This document shows, piece after piece, positions 25,697 to 34,091 of a stretch of 64,000 nucleotides of DNA. The notes under the pieces were generated by a model. That model did no database searches and had not been told where the DNA came from. It saw only the letters and a program-made list of their open reading frames with translations. The number at the start of each line of letters is the position of its first letter. Position 1 is the first letter of the stretch. Position numbers and translations under genes: made by a program. The DNA comes from Synergistaceae bacterium (GTDB taxonomy: Bacteria; Synergistota; Synergistia; Synergistales; Aminobacteriaceae). The stretch spans positions 1 through 64,000 of the forward strand of contig JAFSJJ010000024.1 in assembly GCA_017439345.1 (NCBI GenBank), in the 5' to 3' direction.

Positions 25697-27904
25697 ATGT
25701 GGCTTTTCTTAGTATTCATAACTCTGGTATTCGGAGTCTTGGCCGGGTTATATGCCTGGACGGTCTACCAGAAACTTTCAGAGAGTCCTGTTGACAATCC
25801 CCGAGTCGCTGAACTCTCAGATATTATTCACAAGGGTGCAATGGCATTCTTGAAGCGCGAATATACTTGGCTTGCTCCGTTCGTCGGAGTCGTTGCAATA
25901 TTGCTTGTCTCAGCACTTGGACTCGGTGCAGCATTTGCGTTTGCTCTTGGTGCATTATGTTCGGCTACGGCAGGTTATATCGGAATGTACGTAGCGACTC
26001 AGGCTAACGGCAGGACTACTTACGCGGCGGCGGCAGCTATCCCGGCAGCTCCTGAAGCTCAGACTCCAGTTAAGAAAGCAGTTGTTCTTGAGAAAGCGTC
26101 TGATTTTGATTCTGAATCTGAATCAGAAGCAGCACCTGTTGTAACAGAAGCTCCGGCTCCCGAATCAAAATCACTCTTGAGCGCAGCAGGTAACGCCCTC
26201 GAAGTTGCATTCAGCGGCGGCAGCATTGTCGGAATGGTCGTAGTAGGACTCGGCTTAATCGGTCTTGCAATCGCGTATTTATTCTTGAACGATGTTACGG
26301 CTTTAACAGCTTTCGGAATGGGTGCAAGTTCAATCGCATTATTTGCCCGTGTCGGAGGAGGCATTTACACTAAGGCAGCAGATGTCGGAGCAGACCTTGT
26401 AGGCAAAGTAGAAGCAGGAATCCCTGAAGACGACCCCAGAAACCCGGCAGTCATTGCAGATAACGTAGGCGACAACGTAGGCGATATTGCAGGAATGGGC
26501 GCGGACTTGTTCGAGTCTTACGTTAATTCAATTCTTGCAGCTATGGCAATCGGTGCAGTATATTCATTCACAAAGGACGGTTCAGCATTAGGACTCTGGG
26601 GAATAGGCTTCCCGTTGTTCCTGGCAGCATGGGGCGTGTTCTCGTCAATCATAGGCTGTATGATGATCTCCCGTAAAGCTCCTTTTGCTGACAACGTTAT
26701 AGCTCTTGCCCGTAAACTTCCCGGAATGGAAGGCGTTATCAAGCGCATAGTTGACGGCGACGCAGCATTTGCCCTCAGAACAGGCACGTTTGTAGCAGGC
26801 GGTCTCATGATAGCAGGAACGTTTATATTAAGTATTCTATTCTTCTTCTCGAACTCAATAAGCGTCTTCTTGTCAGTTACATCAGGAGTCATTGCAGGAA
26901 TCATAATCGGCATAGTAACGGAAATTTACACTTCAGGCGATTATAGATTCGTTAAAGGCGTTGCAGAATCTTCAAACACGGGAACAGCTACGGTCATTCT
27001 TTCAGGTCTCTCACTCGGAATGATGTCGGTCGGGATTCCTGTATTGTTAATCTGTCTTGCAACGTTAATCAGCTACTATCTTGCAGGAATGTTCGGAGTC
27101 GCTGTCAGTGCAGTAGGAATGCTTTCAATAACGGGAATTTCTCTCAGCGTTGACGCATACGGCCCAATAGCAGACAATGCAGGCGGTATAGCAGAGATGA
27201 GCGAGCTTCCTGCAGAAGTCAGAAAGATTACAGATCACCTTGACGCAATCGGAAACACTACGGCAGCAATGGGCAAGGGCTTAGCAATCGGTTCAGCAGC
27301 ATTGACGGCACTGGCTTTATTCGTAGCATATGCTCAGGCGGCCAAGATTGACAAGATCGATATTATGAATCCCTATGTTATCGTAGGCTTGCTAATCGGA
27401 GGAATGCTTCCCTTCATATTCTGTTCGCTCTCGATTGACGCAGTGAGCAAGGCAGCAGGAGCAATGATCGAAGAAGTCCGCAGACAGTTCCATAACATAC
27501 CCGGCATCATGGAAGGCACAGGCAAACCCGAATATGAACGCTGTGTAGAGATTTCGACTCATGCAGCATTGACTCAAATGATAGTTCCCGGAGTAATGGC
27601 AATTCTTGTACCTGTTCTTGTAGGCTTTATTCTTGGCAAAGAGGCTCTTGGCGGACTGTTGGGAGGCTCAATCGTAACAGGAGTCATGATGGCGTTATTC
27701 ATGGCGAACTCCGGCGGAGCTTGGGACAATGCAAAGAAGTACATTGAAGAAGGACATTTCGGCGGTAAAGGCTCAGCTAATCACGCGGCGGCAGTTGTAG
27801 GCGATACAGTCGGCGACCCATTCAAGGATACAGCAGGCCCTGCACTGAATATCTTAATCAAGTTAATGACAGTTGTAGCGTTAGTGCTTGCTCCGTTGTT
27901 CTAG
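25697..27904 (+). CDS. hppA: Membrane-bound K+-stimulated ion-pumping pyrophosphatase
   Basis: 735 aa with about 16 membrane helices. It hydrolyses pyrophosphate and pumps H+ and/or Na+. The PPi-binding signature is present ([22 protein letters not shown], then DNVGDNVGD), as are the C-terminal [13 protein letters not shown] and [24 protein letters not shown] has Ala where K+-independent enzymes have Lys, so a K+-dependent type is expected. Unusual is a loop of about 45 residues between early helices (about residues 115-160), rich in Ala/Pro/Glu/Ser, including DFDSESESE. The ribosome site is GGGAGG. Confidence 0.95.
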   Translation: MWLFLVFITLVFGVLAGLYAWTVYQKLSESPVDNPRVAELSDIIHKGAMAFLKREYTWLAPFVGVVAILLVSALGLGAAFAFALGALCSATAGYIGMYVATQANGRTTYAAAAAIPAAPEAQTPVKKAVVLEKASDFDSESESEAAPVVTEAPAPESKSLLSAAGNALEVAFSGGSIVGMVVVGLGLIGLAIAYLFLNDVTALTAFGMGASSIALFARVGGGIYTKAADVGADLVGKVEAGIPEDDPRNPAVIADNVGDNVGDIAGMGADLFESYVNSILAAMAIGAVYSFTKDGSALGLWGIGFPLFLAAWGVFSSIIGCMMISRKAPFADNVIALARKLPGMEGVIKRIVDGDAAFALRTGTFVAGGLMIAGTFILSILFFFSNSISVFLSVTSGVIAGIIIGIVTEIYTSGDYRFVKGVAESSNTGTATVILSGLSLGMMSVGIPVLLICLATLISYYLAGMFGVAVSAVGMLSITGISLSVDAYGPIADNAGGIAEMSELPAEVRKITDHLDAIGNTTAAMGKGLAIGSAALTALALFVAYAQAAKIDKIDIMNPYVIVGLLIGGMLPFIFCSLSIDAVSKAAGAMIEEVRRQFHNIPGIMEGTGKPEYERCVEISTHAALTQMIVPGVMAILVPVLVGFILGKEALGGLLGGSIVTGVMMALFMANSGGAWDNAKKYIEEGHFGGKGSANHAAAVVGDTVGDPFKDTAGPALNILIKLMTVVALVLAPLF

Positions 27905-27932
27905 TTAATAATTTAATCGGGGAAAAAATTTT

Positions 27933-27961
27933 TGGGAGACGTTATATGCCTCCCATTTTTA
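27933..27961 (+). terminator. Terminator of hppA
   Basis: TGGGAG (27933-27938) and CTCCCA (27950-27955) form a stem, followed by TTTTTA. Confidence 0.75.
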
Positions 27962-27980
27962 TTGTCCTGTATATGTGAAC

Positions 27981-28106
27981 TGCAAGTGTCATTTATACCC
28001 CCGAAAACTCCCATTAAGGGACTTTTCCCTACCCTCTTGCTGCGTAGACTGTTAAATGCAAGTGTCATTTACCCCCACCCGCCCACCCAGCCTACTGCGT
28101 AGACTG
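27981..28106. repeat. Duplicated intergenic module (two interleaved direct repeats)
   Basis: TGCAAGTGTCATTTA occurs at 27981-27995 and 28057-28071; CTGCGTAGACTG occurs at 28040-28051 and 28095-28106, each followed by a few bases and AAATG. The two elements alternate, with C-rich runs between them. No open frame covers the stretch. Its function is not known. Confidence 0.6.
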
Positions 28107-28127
28107 GGTAAATGAGTAGAAGATTCG

Positions 28128-28850
28128 TTATTTAGAGTTCTTGACTGCTTCGTTTCTGTCTCTGAGTGCGCGTTCTGCTCTGGTACATGCATTTAATATC
28201 TCTCTCATGTCGTGTTCAGGCTTTGAGGCGATACTCTCAAGATCCTTTAATGCGTCATCTAATGCCCTCTCGATTCGTCCTGATGCCGGAGTAGGGTCTG
28301 AGTATCTTAATTTCTCTGACAAGTTCACGAGTGCTGACAAATCGCTCTGACTCAATCCTGCTGCTTTCAAGTCATCGACGATATAACCGACTCTGTTAGC
28401 CATGAAAGTAAGTTCCTGCCTGCCCTCCGACTGCTGTTTTCTGTCTGCTCCGTGCTGCTTTAACTTGAACATGTTGATTAACATCATCGGCACGAAGAAT
28501 ATTACAAGCCCTGCAATATGAATTAACGAGTACTTCAAGACACTGAAATTAACAAAGGCATTAACGACAGAGATAATAATTACAAACACGAAATAAATTC
28601 CTGCTAATATCACCTGAGTCATACCTACAGGAACATCACGCCCTTCATGTGAACGCATAGCAATCCCTGAGAACATGAGAGTTTCATAGAGAAGAGCGAA
28701 TATCAAGAAACCTGCTGAGATCCAAAACGTTACGCCTCTCTGCTCAGGAGTAGTCAGGAAGTAAATAAACACAGCTGCTGCCAGACCGAATAATAAATTA
28801 ATTAAGAATATGTTGAAGACTTGTCGGATCTTGTTAAAGAACTTTCCCAT
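28128..28850 (-). CDS. Membrane protein of unknown function with cytoplasmic helical tail
   Basis: 240 aa. Four membrane helices lie in the first 130 residues (INLLFGLAAAVFIYFL, WISAGFLIFALLYE, VILAGIYFVFVIII, LVIFFVPMMLINMF), then a soluble alpha-helical tail of 110 residues (SQSDLSALVNLSEKLRY...). It is 25 bp downstream of the SPFH gene and probably its membrane partner, as in the SPFH/PspA-like envelope-stress operons of Bacillus, but no direct homologue is recognised. Confidence 0.6.
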   Translation of the reverse strand: MGKFFNKIRQVFNIFLINLLFGLAAAVFIYFLTTPEQRGVTFWISAGFLIFALLYETLMFSGIAMRSHEGRDVPVGMTQVILAGIYFVFVIIISVVNAFVNFSVLKYSLIHIAGLVIFFVPMMLINMFKLKQHGADRKQQSEGRQELTFMANRVGYIVDDLKAAGLSQSDLSALVNLSEKLRYSDPTPASGRIERALDDALKDLESIASKPEHDMREILNACTRAERALRDRNEAVKNSK

Positions 28851-28875
28851 TAATGCACATCACCTTTCGAGTAAA

Positions 28876-29973
28876 TTATATTTGCTGCCCGCACTTGGGA
28901 CAGAAATTAGCTCCAGGAATTAACTCTGCCCCGCACTTAGAACAAGTGAGTCTTTGTCCGCAGTACATGCAGAACATCGCACCGAGTACTACAGGTTTCC
29001 CGCACTTGGGACACACTGAGCTTTGATTTTGAGTCTGATTCTGATTCTGAGTCTGTGCTTGACTCTGAGTATTAATATTTTGATTCAATTGAGCTGCCAT
29101 TTGACCGATTGCACTGCCAAAGCCTAAACCTGCTCCGACTCCTGCTCCCATTCCGGCAAGAGACCCTGAGCCCTCGTTCTGAGCTGCTGACTCTAACACG
29201 TCAAACGTTCTTTTCTGCTGATAGTTATAGCCCATAACGTTCATCGTAGCGCGGTCTGCCATTGCTGATTTGAGCTTCTTTATGCCCTCGTCGTCATCGA
29301 TAACGTTCACCGAACCGAAATAGAAATTCAGAGGCTCAATCCCGAAATTCTCGAACACAGGACGTAATTTTTCGACAGCTTCATTTGACATGTCCTCGAG
29401 ATACGCATTAATCTCAAATATAGTAATATGCTTCTGAGCTATGTACGTTGCTATCATGTCGCCCATCTTGCTTAAGATTAAGCCCTTGAAGTAAGTCTCA
29501 ATGTCATTGCGGGTGAGACTCGTTTTATTGCCTGCGAGCTTGATTACGAACTGCCTGCTCTCGTTGATTCTGATTCCGAATTGACCATAAGCACGAACAT
29601 AAATAGGAATCTGATACTCAGGATCCCTTAATAATAACGGAGTCTGAGTTCCCCACTTAATATCGAGCAAATTAACTTTGTTGACGAACCATACACCGGC
29701 TTTGTATGCGCTCTCGCCTCCAGTGGGAATGTTGATTAATCTTCTCAATAACGGAATATTATCAGTCGAAAGGGTATGCCTCCCGGGTCCGAATAAGTCT
29801 AATGCCTGGCCGTCCCTGAATAAAATTGCTTCCTGAGACTCATACACGATTAATTGAGTCCAGTTGCCAAGCTCATCACTCTTTGAAGGGTTCTTGCGGT
29901 CGACATAACGCCATGCTAACACGTCATTAGAGTTTAAGTTCTCGTCCCATTGAACGATTTGAATTATTGCCAT
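28876..29973 (-). CDS. SPFH/Band 7-like protein with C-terminal double zinc ribbon (YdjI-like)
   Basis: 365 aa. The N-terminal SPFH-type domain (about 1-240: AIIQIVQWDEN, YESQEAILFRDGQALDLFGPGRHTL, YGSVNVID-like SPFH strand) resembles Bacillus YdjI. A Gly/Ala/Gln/Asn-rich linker follows (QSQAQTQNQNQTQNQ), and then two zinc ribbons, CPKCGKPV..MFCMYCG and CSKCGAEL..NFCPKCG. Such proteins scaffold membrane microdomains and recruit PspA-type proteins. It is the first large gene of a probable operon with the downstream four-helix membrane protein. Confidence 0.8.
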   Translation of the reverse strand: MAIIQIVQWDENLNSNDVLAWRYVDRKNPSKSDELGNWTQLIVYESQEAILFRDGQALDLFGPGRHTLSTDNIPLLRRLINIPTGGESAYKAGVWFVNKVNLLDIKWGTQTPLLLRDPEYQIPIYVRAYGQFGIRINESRQFVIKLAGNKTSLTRNDIETYFKGLILSKMGDMIATYIAQKHITIFEINAYLEDMSNEAVEKLRPVFENFGIEPLNFYFGSVNVIDDDEGIKKLKSAMADRATMNVMGYNYQQKRTFDVLESAAQNEGSGSLAGMGAGVGAGLGFGSAIGQMAAQLNQNINTQSQAQTQNQNQTQNQSSVCPKCGKPVVLGAMFCMYCGQRLTCSKCGAELIPGANFCPKCGQQI

Positions 29974-30151
29974 GATTTCATCACCTTTTATATAATTTAA
30001 TTTATGACAGCGATCCCTAAAGAATCAGCTATACTTCAGATTGTGTCAGCTGATAAGTTGCTGATTTTCTCAATCAAGGACAGCGGAAGGTTCATCGCTA
30101 ACATATCTTTTGCAACGCGTTTCTGCTCATGATTTAGCCCGCAGCTAATAA

Positions 30152-30613
30152 TCACTTAAACAAATTTTGCAGCAGTATATCCCATACTCCGTTGAATTTT
30201 AGAATCAAGTAGCCTATAAAGACAAACAGGAACGATGCAGCCAGACTCTGCGATACTCCGTACCACCATGAAGGATTAACACTCTTTGCAAGTTCTTTGT
30301 ATGTTTCTATATACTCCTGATTGAGACGCTGTTTCTCTTTGTCTATTTCCTCTTTGTACGAAGCATTGAGAAATTCACGCGATAAACTATCTGCTTGAGC
30401 CATATAAAGCTCCAAAGTATAATTTGTCTGATCTCTGATGAATTCATCAATCACTTCATCGGGTATACGATCCGTGCCTAATTCCGCCTGTTTACGCATT
30501 ATAAATTCACGTTTGCGCTGTTTATAAATCGAGTAAGCAACCTGACCAAGAAAATCATGATCGCTTGACACAAGACGTTCATATATTCCTGAGTGTCTAA
30601 TTTTTTGAGTCAT
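30152..30613 (-). CDS. Tail-anchored protein of unknown function
   Basis: 153 aa. A charged, helical cytoplasmic body (QRKREFIMRKQAEL, DEVIDEFIRDQ, EEIDKEKQRLNQEY) ends in one membrane helix (SLAASFLFVFIGYLILKF) and a short tail. ATG 30613 (MTQKIRHSGIY) has GGTGGTGAAAAG just upstream and overlaps the preceding 60-aa gene; the longer frame from 30652 lies in that gene. No family recognised. The layout suggests an inner-membrane-anchored adaptor. Confidence 0.6.
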   Translation of the reverse strand: MTQKIRHSGIYERLVSSDHDFLGQVAYSIYKQRKREFIMRKQAELGTDRIPDEVIDEFIRDQTNYTLELYMAQADSLSREFLNASYKEEIDKEKQRLNQEYIETYKELAKSVNPSWWYGVSQSLAASFLFVFIGYLILKFNGVWDILLQNLFK

Positions 30614-30779
30614 GCTTTTCACCACCACCGAAGACTCTAATATGAGCCTCACTCCATGCCCTTGATATGTCTTCTCGTGAGAATCTGTCGCTTATACTGC
30701 AATCTGACTTGATCCCCAGTTTCATTTTCAAGCCCGCGCTTCTTACTGTGCTGAGACTGAAACCGTTATTATCCTGCAT
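30597..30779 (-). CDS. Small protein of unknown function
   Basis: 60 aa basic protein (MQDNNGFSLSTVRSAGLKMKLG..., ending GGEKHDSKN). ATG 30779 has AGGTG 7 nt upstream, and its 3' end overlaps the start of the tail-anchored protein by 17 bp, which supports a two-gene operon. No family or motif recognised; it could still be a chance frame. Confidence 0.4.
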   Translation of the reverse strand: MQDNNGFSLSTVRSAGLKMKLGIKSDCSISDRFSREDISRAWSEAHIRVFGGGEKHDSKN

Positions 30780-30842
30780 GTTCTACACCTGCTCTCTGAC
30801 TTAAATAAATATAAATAAAAATTTTCACACATTATACAACGA

Positions 30843-30889
30843 TAAAAAAAATGCCCCGTCCGATAAATAAATCAAATCAAACAGGGCAA
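30843..30889 (-). terminator. Terminator downstream of the pilin array
   Basis: On the minus strand GCCCTG (30887-30882) pairs with CGGGGC (30858-30853), with wobble pairs extending the stem, then ATTTTTTTT. The CCCCGTCCGA arm is shared with the terminator at 32744-32777. Confidence 0.65.
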
Positions 30890-30921
30890 TAAATATATTT
30901 CATAAAGACTGAATCTGAATC

Positions 30922-31477
30922 TTACTGCACAAGCATAAATACATACATTCCTCCGTGTATTGAGCTGCCGTCAGTTTTAGTATGTCCGGTTTCGCAGTCA
31001 TAGGGAGCAGAATCCGTTTCTCTGGTAGCTAACAGCCCGACTGACTTAGCACGTCCCGCAAGTTTTCTCCTTACAGCATTTGCCTCTGTACCCGTTTACG
31101 ACTGCTTTATTGCCGTCACCTACATTGCACTCTACGAACCATGTACCTGCATTATAACCGGCAATTAATTTATAGCTGTCTTTATTCGGAATGTCCTTAC
31201 CGTTGAGATAAACGAGCACTTTATCTACATCAATTGTAAATTCTTGTTCCCCTGAAGGCGGCGTATATGTCATGTAAGTATCAACATTATCCGCAAAGTA
31301 CGCAAGAGCAGCTGTTTTCAAGTTGCGCATGTCAGCAATTATCTTAGTCGCCTTTGCAGTCGATACAGCCTCCGAACTTGAGAGCATCATCATAGCCGAA
31401 AGAATGCCGATTACAACAATAACGATTAACAATTCAACGAGCGTAAATCCCTTATGTCTTGAAGCAAATTTCCTCAT
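30922..31477 (-). pseudogene. Type IV pilin-like gene 1, frameshifted near its 3' third
   Basis: Starts MRKFASRHKGFTLVELLIVIVVIGILSAMMMLSSSEAVS, a type III signal peptide cut at Gly-Phe with Glu at +5. As read, it runs out of the family after DGNKAVVNG into a Cys/Lys-rich tail (YRGKCCKEKTCGTC) and stops at 31046. In the next frame from 31092 the family resumes (TEANAVRRKLAGRAKSVGLL... ending FMLVQ, stop 30922-30924). One extra base near GGG at 31091-31093 or the neighbouring AAA explains it. Restored, it would be about 185 aa like its neighbours. Sequencing error and true slippage cannot be told apart here. Confidence 0.75.
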
Positions 31478-31552
31478 GATTACAGCTGTACAACTCCTCA
31501 GGAAATAAATTTAACGAAATATTATACTTCTAGACAAATTTTACTGCAAGAT

Positions 31553-32145
31553 TTACTGAACGAGCATAAAAATATAATCCCCGTTCGTGTACGCGCTTTT
31601 ATTCTGTGAAGGTGCGTATCTGTCAGCCAAGAGTCCCACAGATTTAGCTCGTCCTGCAAGTTTTTTCTTGACTGCCTTACATTCGCTGTTGTTAGCATTA
31701 TCATAAAGAGGAGTAGCACTGCCGCCGCTCTTACCAGATATGGAGCATTCTACATAAAACGCTACATCATTGTTAACAACATTACTGGTTATGATCTTGT
31801 AACAGTTCTTGTTGGGAAAATCTTTACCGTTAAGATACGTCATTATTATATCCCATTCGTTCTTGTCTTTATTACTTGAATCTTTACCGGAACTAATTTC
31901 ATATCGTGCACCGCCCTTAGTCATGTACTCATCAAAATTATCTGCAAAGTATGCAAGGGCCGCCGTCTTCAGGTTGCGCAAATCCGATATAATAGCAGTC
32001 GCCTTAGCAGAAGATACGGCCTCAGAACTTGATAACATCATCATTGCGCTCAAGATACCAATTACGACAATGACAATCAGCAATTCAAGACAATCAGCAA
32101 TTCAACCAGAGTGAAGCCTTTACGCTTTGAAACAAATTTTTTCAT
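31553..32145 (-). pseudogene. Type IV pilin-like gene 2, frameshifted by a 17-bp tandem duplication
   Basis: ATG 32145 begins MKKFVSKRKGFTLVELLIV, then a second copy of 17 bp shifts the frame and ends the product after 22 residues (LNC stop). Downstream the open frame 31553-32083 continues the family without damage (LIVIVVIGILSAMMMLSS, LKTAALAYFADN, KKLAGRAKSVGLL, FMLVQ). Removing one copy restores a full pilin of about 190 aa. The intact 3' part argues for a very recent or reversible event. A ribosome site (AAAAGGAG) precedes the start. Confidence 0.8.
32072..32105. repeat. Perfect 17-bp tandem duplication in pilin gene 2
   Basis: GACAATCAGCAATTCAA occurs twice without spacing (32072-32088, 32089-32105). 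On the coding strand each copy covers the codons for the ELLIV core of the pilin helix. 17 is not a multiple of three, so two copies put the gene out of frame and one copy in frame. Confidence 0.95.
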
Positions 32146-32191
32146 AAATGTAATAATATCTCCTTTTCATTTTGATATTATAAATTATAAA

Positions 32192-32719
32192 TTACTGCAC
32201 AAGCATAAGAATATAATCATACTTCCCGTCATATGGTGCAGGATTATTCCTCTCTTTTAGAAGACCGGCCGACTTAGCACGTCCTGCAAGCTTCTTTTTT
32301 ACAGCAAGACACTCACTGCTGTTTTCATTACTATAAAGCGGTATACTATTGCTTGTTCCTGATATACTTATCTCTACAAACCATGCATCTTTTTTATCTG
32401 AAGGTATGAGTTTATAGGCTTTCTTATTCGGAATATCCTTGCCGTTAAGATACTGAAGAATATCATCTATTGGTATTGCGCCGGCATCGCTTTTGTCTTT
32501 AGGTGCAGAAGTCATCCACTCATCAGCATGATCCGCAAAATACGCAAGAGCAGCAGTCTTAAGACTCCGTAAGTCCGAGACAATAGCAGTAGCCTTGGCA
32601 GAAGAGACAGCCTCCGAACTCGATAACATCATCATAGCCGAGAGAATTCCAATTACAACAATAACAATTAACAACTCAACGAGCGTGAAACCTTTACGAT
32701 TTGAAGCAAACTTTCTCAT
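32192..32719 (-). CDS. Type IV pilin-like protein 3
   Basis: 175 aa. Leader MRKFASNRKG, then FTLVELLIVIVVIGILSAMMMLSSSEAVSSAKATA (cleavage before Phe, Glu+5), SDLRSLKTAALAYFADHADEW, a central domain ending LNGKDIPNKKAYKL, a CLAVKKKLAGRAKSAGLL helix and the terminal YILMLVQ shared by the paralogues. ATG 32719 has AAGGAGA 9 nt upstream; 32728 would sit on that site. Terminal shared blocks with a variable centre suggest related pilus subunits with different exposed faces. Confidence 0.88.
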   Translation of the reverse strand: MRKFASNRKGFTLVELLIVIVVIGILSAMMMLSSSEAVSSAKATAIVSDLRSLKTAALAYFADHADEWMTSAPKDKSDAGAIPIDDILQYLNGKDIPNKKAYKLIPSDKKDAWFVEISISGTSNSIPLYSNENSSECLAVKKKLAGRAKSAGLLKERNNPAPYDGKYDYILMLVQ

Positions 32720-32743
32720 AAGAAACATCTCCTTTACTATATT

Positions 32744-32777
32744 TAAAAAAATACCCCGTCCGAAGCTCAGACAGGGT
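32744..32777 (-). terminator. Terminator of pilin gene 4
   Basis: On the minus strand ACCCTGTCTGA and TTCGGACGGGGT (32777-32753) form a stem of about 10 bp, followed by ATTTTTTT. It lies between pilin genes 4 and 3, so these are separate transcription units. Confidence 0.8.
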
Positions 32778-32801
32778 GTGATTTCAAGATTTTAGTGATG
32801 G

Positions 32802-33344
32802 TTACTGCACGAGCATATAAATAGTGTCTGGATTGCTTCCGGTGCCATCAAACGACTTTGTCTCCACACCAAAGTTGTACCTGCCGGCCAAAAGTCCAAC
32901 AGATTTAGCGCGTCCTATAAGTTTTTTCTTGACTGATTCCGCCTCAGAACCTGTTAAGAGAGGGTTATTGTTACCGCCAACATTACACACTACATACCAT
33001 GAACTGCCATCATCGCTGGCTTGGAGTTTGTAGCTTTTTTTATTAGGGAAATCTTTACCATTGAGGTAGTTCATGATTTCGTCCCATACTCCATTATCAC
33101 CCTCAATTTTTTGACCCTTATCTGCTTTCTTGGTTATATAATCATCAGGATGATCGGCGAAATACGCCAGAGCAGCAGTCTTTATGTTACGCATATCCGA
33201 TACAATCGCCGTAGCCTTCGCAGAAGAGACAGCCTCAGAACTCGAGAGCATCATCATTGCTGAGAGAATACCGATTACTACGATAACGATTAACAGCTCA
33301 ACAAGGGTGAAGCCTTTACTCTTTTGAGTGATACGTTCTTTCAT
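32802..33344 (-). CDS. Type IV pilin-like protein 4
   Basis: 180 aa with leader MKERITQKSKG and helix FTLVELLIVIVVIGILSAMMMLSSSEAVSS. The centre differs from its neighbours (DDYITKKADKGQKIEGDNGVWDEIM), while LNGKDFPNKKSYKL, SVKKKLIGRAKSVGLL and IYMLVQ are shared. ATG 33344 is preceded by AAGGAGG. A strong terminator follows at 32744-32777. Confidence 0.9.
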   Translation of the reverse strand: MKERITQKSKGFTLVELLIVIVVIGILSAMMMLSSSEAVSSAKATAIVSDMRNIKTAALAYFADHPDDYITKKADKGQKIEGDNGVWDEIMNYLNGKDFPNKKSYKLQASDDGSSWYVVCNVGGNNNPLLTGSEAESVKKKLIGRAKSVGLLAGRYNFGVETKSFDGTGSNPDTIYMLVQ

Positions 33345-33392
33345 GTGAGTGAACCTCCTTCTTGTTTTACAGTTTTACAATTAAACATCTAT

Positions 33393-33872
33393 CTAACGAA
33401 CATACATAAAAACCGTATCTCCACCTGCATAAACTCTCGTGTCGCTTGTAGTAGGAACTTTAGCTTCTTTTAAAAGCCCCGTAGAAGCAGCGCGTCCAAC
33501 CAACTTGGTCTTGATTTTATCCACGTTAGTCCCACTGATTGTATATTTTACGAACCAACCGTTATTAGATATATCAAGAGCATACCCATCGAGCTTATCA
33601 TCCTTAACTTCCTTACCACTGGTTAAATACGGCTTGATAAGATCCATAGTAGGAGTTGCAGTAGTATCAGCAGTATCGATATGGTCAGTATAATACGCCA
33701 AAACAGCAGTCTTAATATTGCGCAGGTCAGCCACGATCGTAGTAGCCCTTGCCGACGACACAGCCTCCGAGCTCGACAACATCATCATTGCTGAAAGAAT
33801 TCCGATGACGACGATAACAATTAACAACTCAACAAGAGTAAACCCCTTACGCTTAGAATCAAACTTTTTCAT
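33393..33872 (-). CDS. Type IV pilin-like protein 5
   Basis: 159 aa. MKKFDSKRKG leader and the same helix (FTLVELLIVIVVIGILSAMM); the centre is shorter and Thr-rich (DTADTTATPTMDLIKPYLTSG), and the end is VFMYVR rather than FMLVQ. ATG 33872 is set by AAAGGAGA upstream; the frame opens earlier at 33914. Its 5' region holds an 11-base G/C tract (33964-33974), 92-102 bp before the start, which could alter promoter function as it changes length. Confidence 0.88.
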   Translation of the reverse strand: MKKFDSKRKGFTLVELLIVIVVIGILSAMMMLSSSEAVSSARATTIVADLRNIKTAVLAYYTDHIDTADTTATPTMDLIKPYLTSGKEVKDDKLDGYALDISNNGWFVKYTISGTNVDKIKTKLVGRAASTGLLKEAKVPTTSDTRVYAGGDTVFMYVR

Positions 33873-33963
33873 AAAAGATCTCTCCTTTACATAACATAAA
33901 AATATTAAATTCATAAAACTTGTGATTTCGATCCCGCCGGTGTTTACGTATTTCTACGCAAAT

Positions 33964-33974
33964 GGGGGGGGGGG
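33964..33974. repeat. Homopolymer tract of 11 G, upstream of pilin gene 5
   Basis: Eleven G in a row (C on the pilin strand) in an otherwise AT-rich intergenic region between pilin genes 5 and 6. Tracts this long slip during replication and typically act as on/off or graded switches. Confidence 0.9.
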
Positions 33975-34091
33975 TAAAATACGCGATACACAAGGATCAC
34001 TGCTAATACCTCTTGCCTCATGTATGACGTGAATTATATCACAGTTTTTATTTTCGTCTATAGAATCAAAAAGTTTAGCCTGTTAATTAAT

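Noticed and set aside
26518-26913. A 131-aa antisense frame in hppA
   Set aside because: A shadow of the strongly biased membrane-protein codons, with no start signals.
29974-30151. A 42-codon open frame in the gap upstream of the SPFH gene
   Set aside because: No ribosome site and no recognisable similarity; probably chance.
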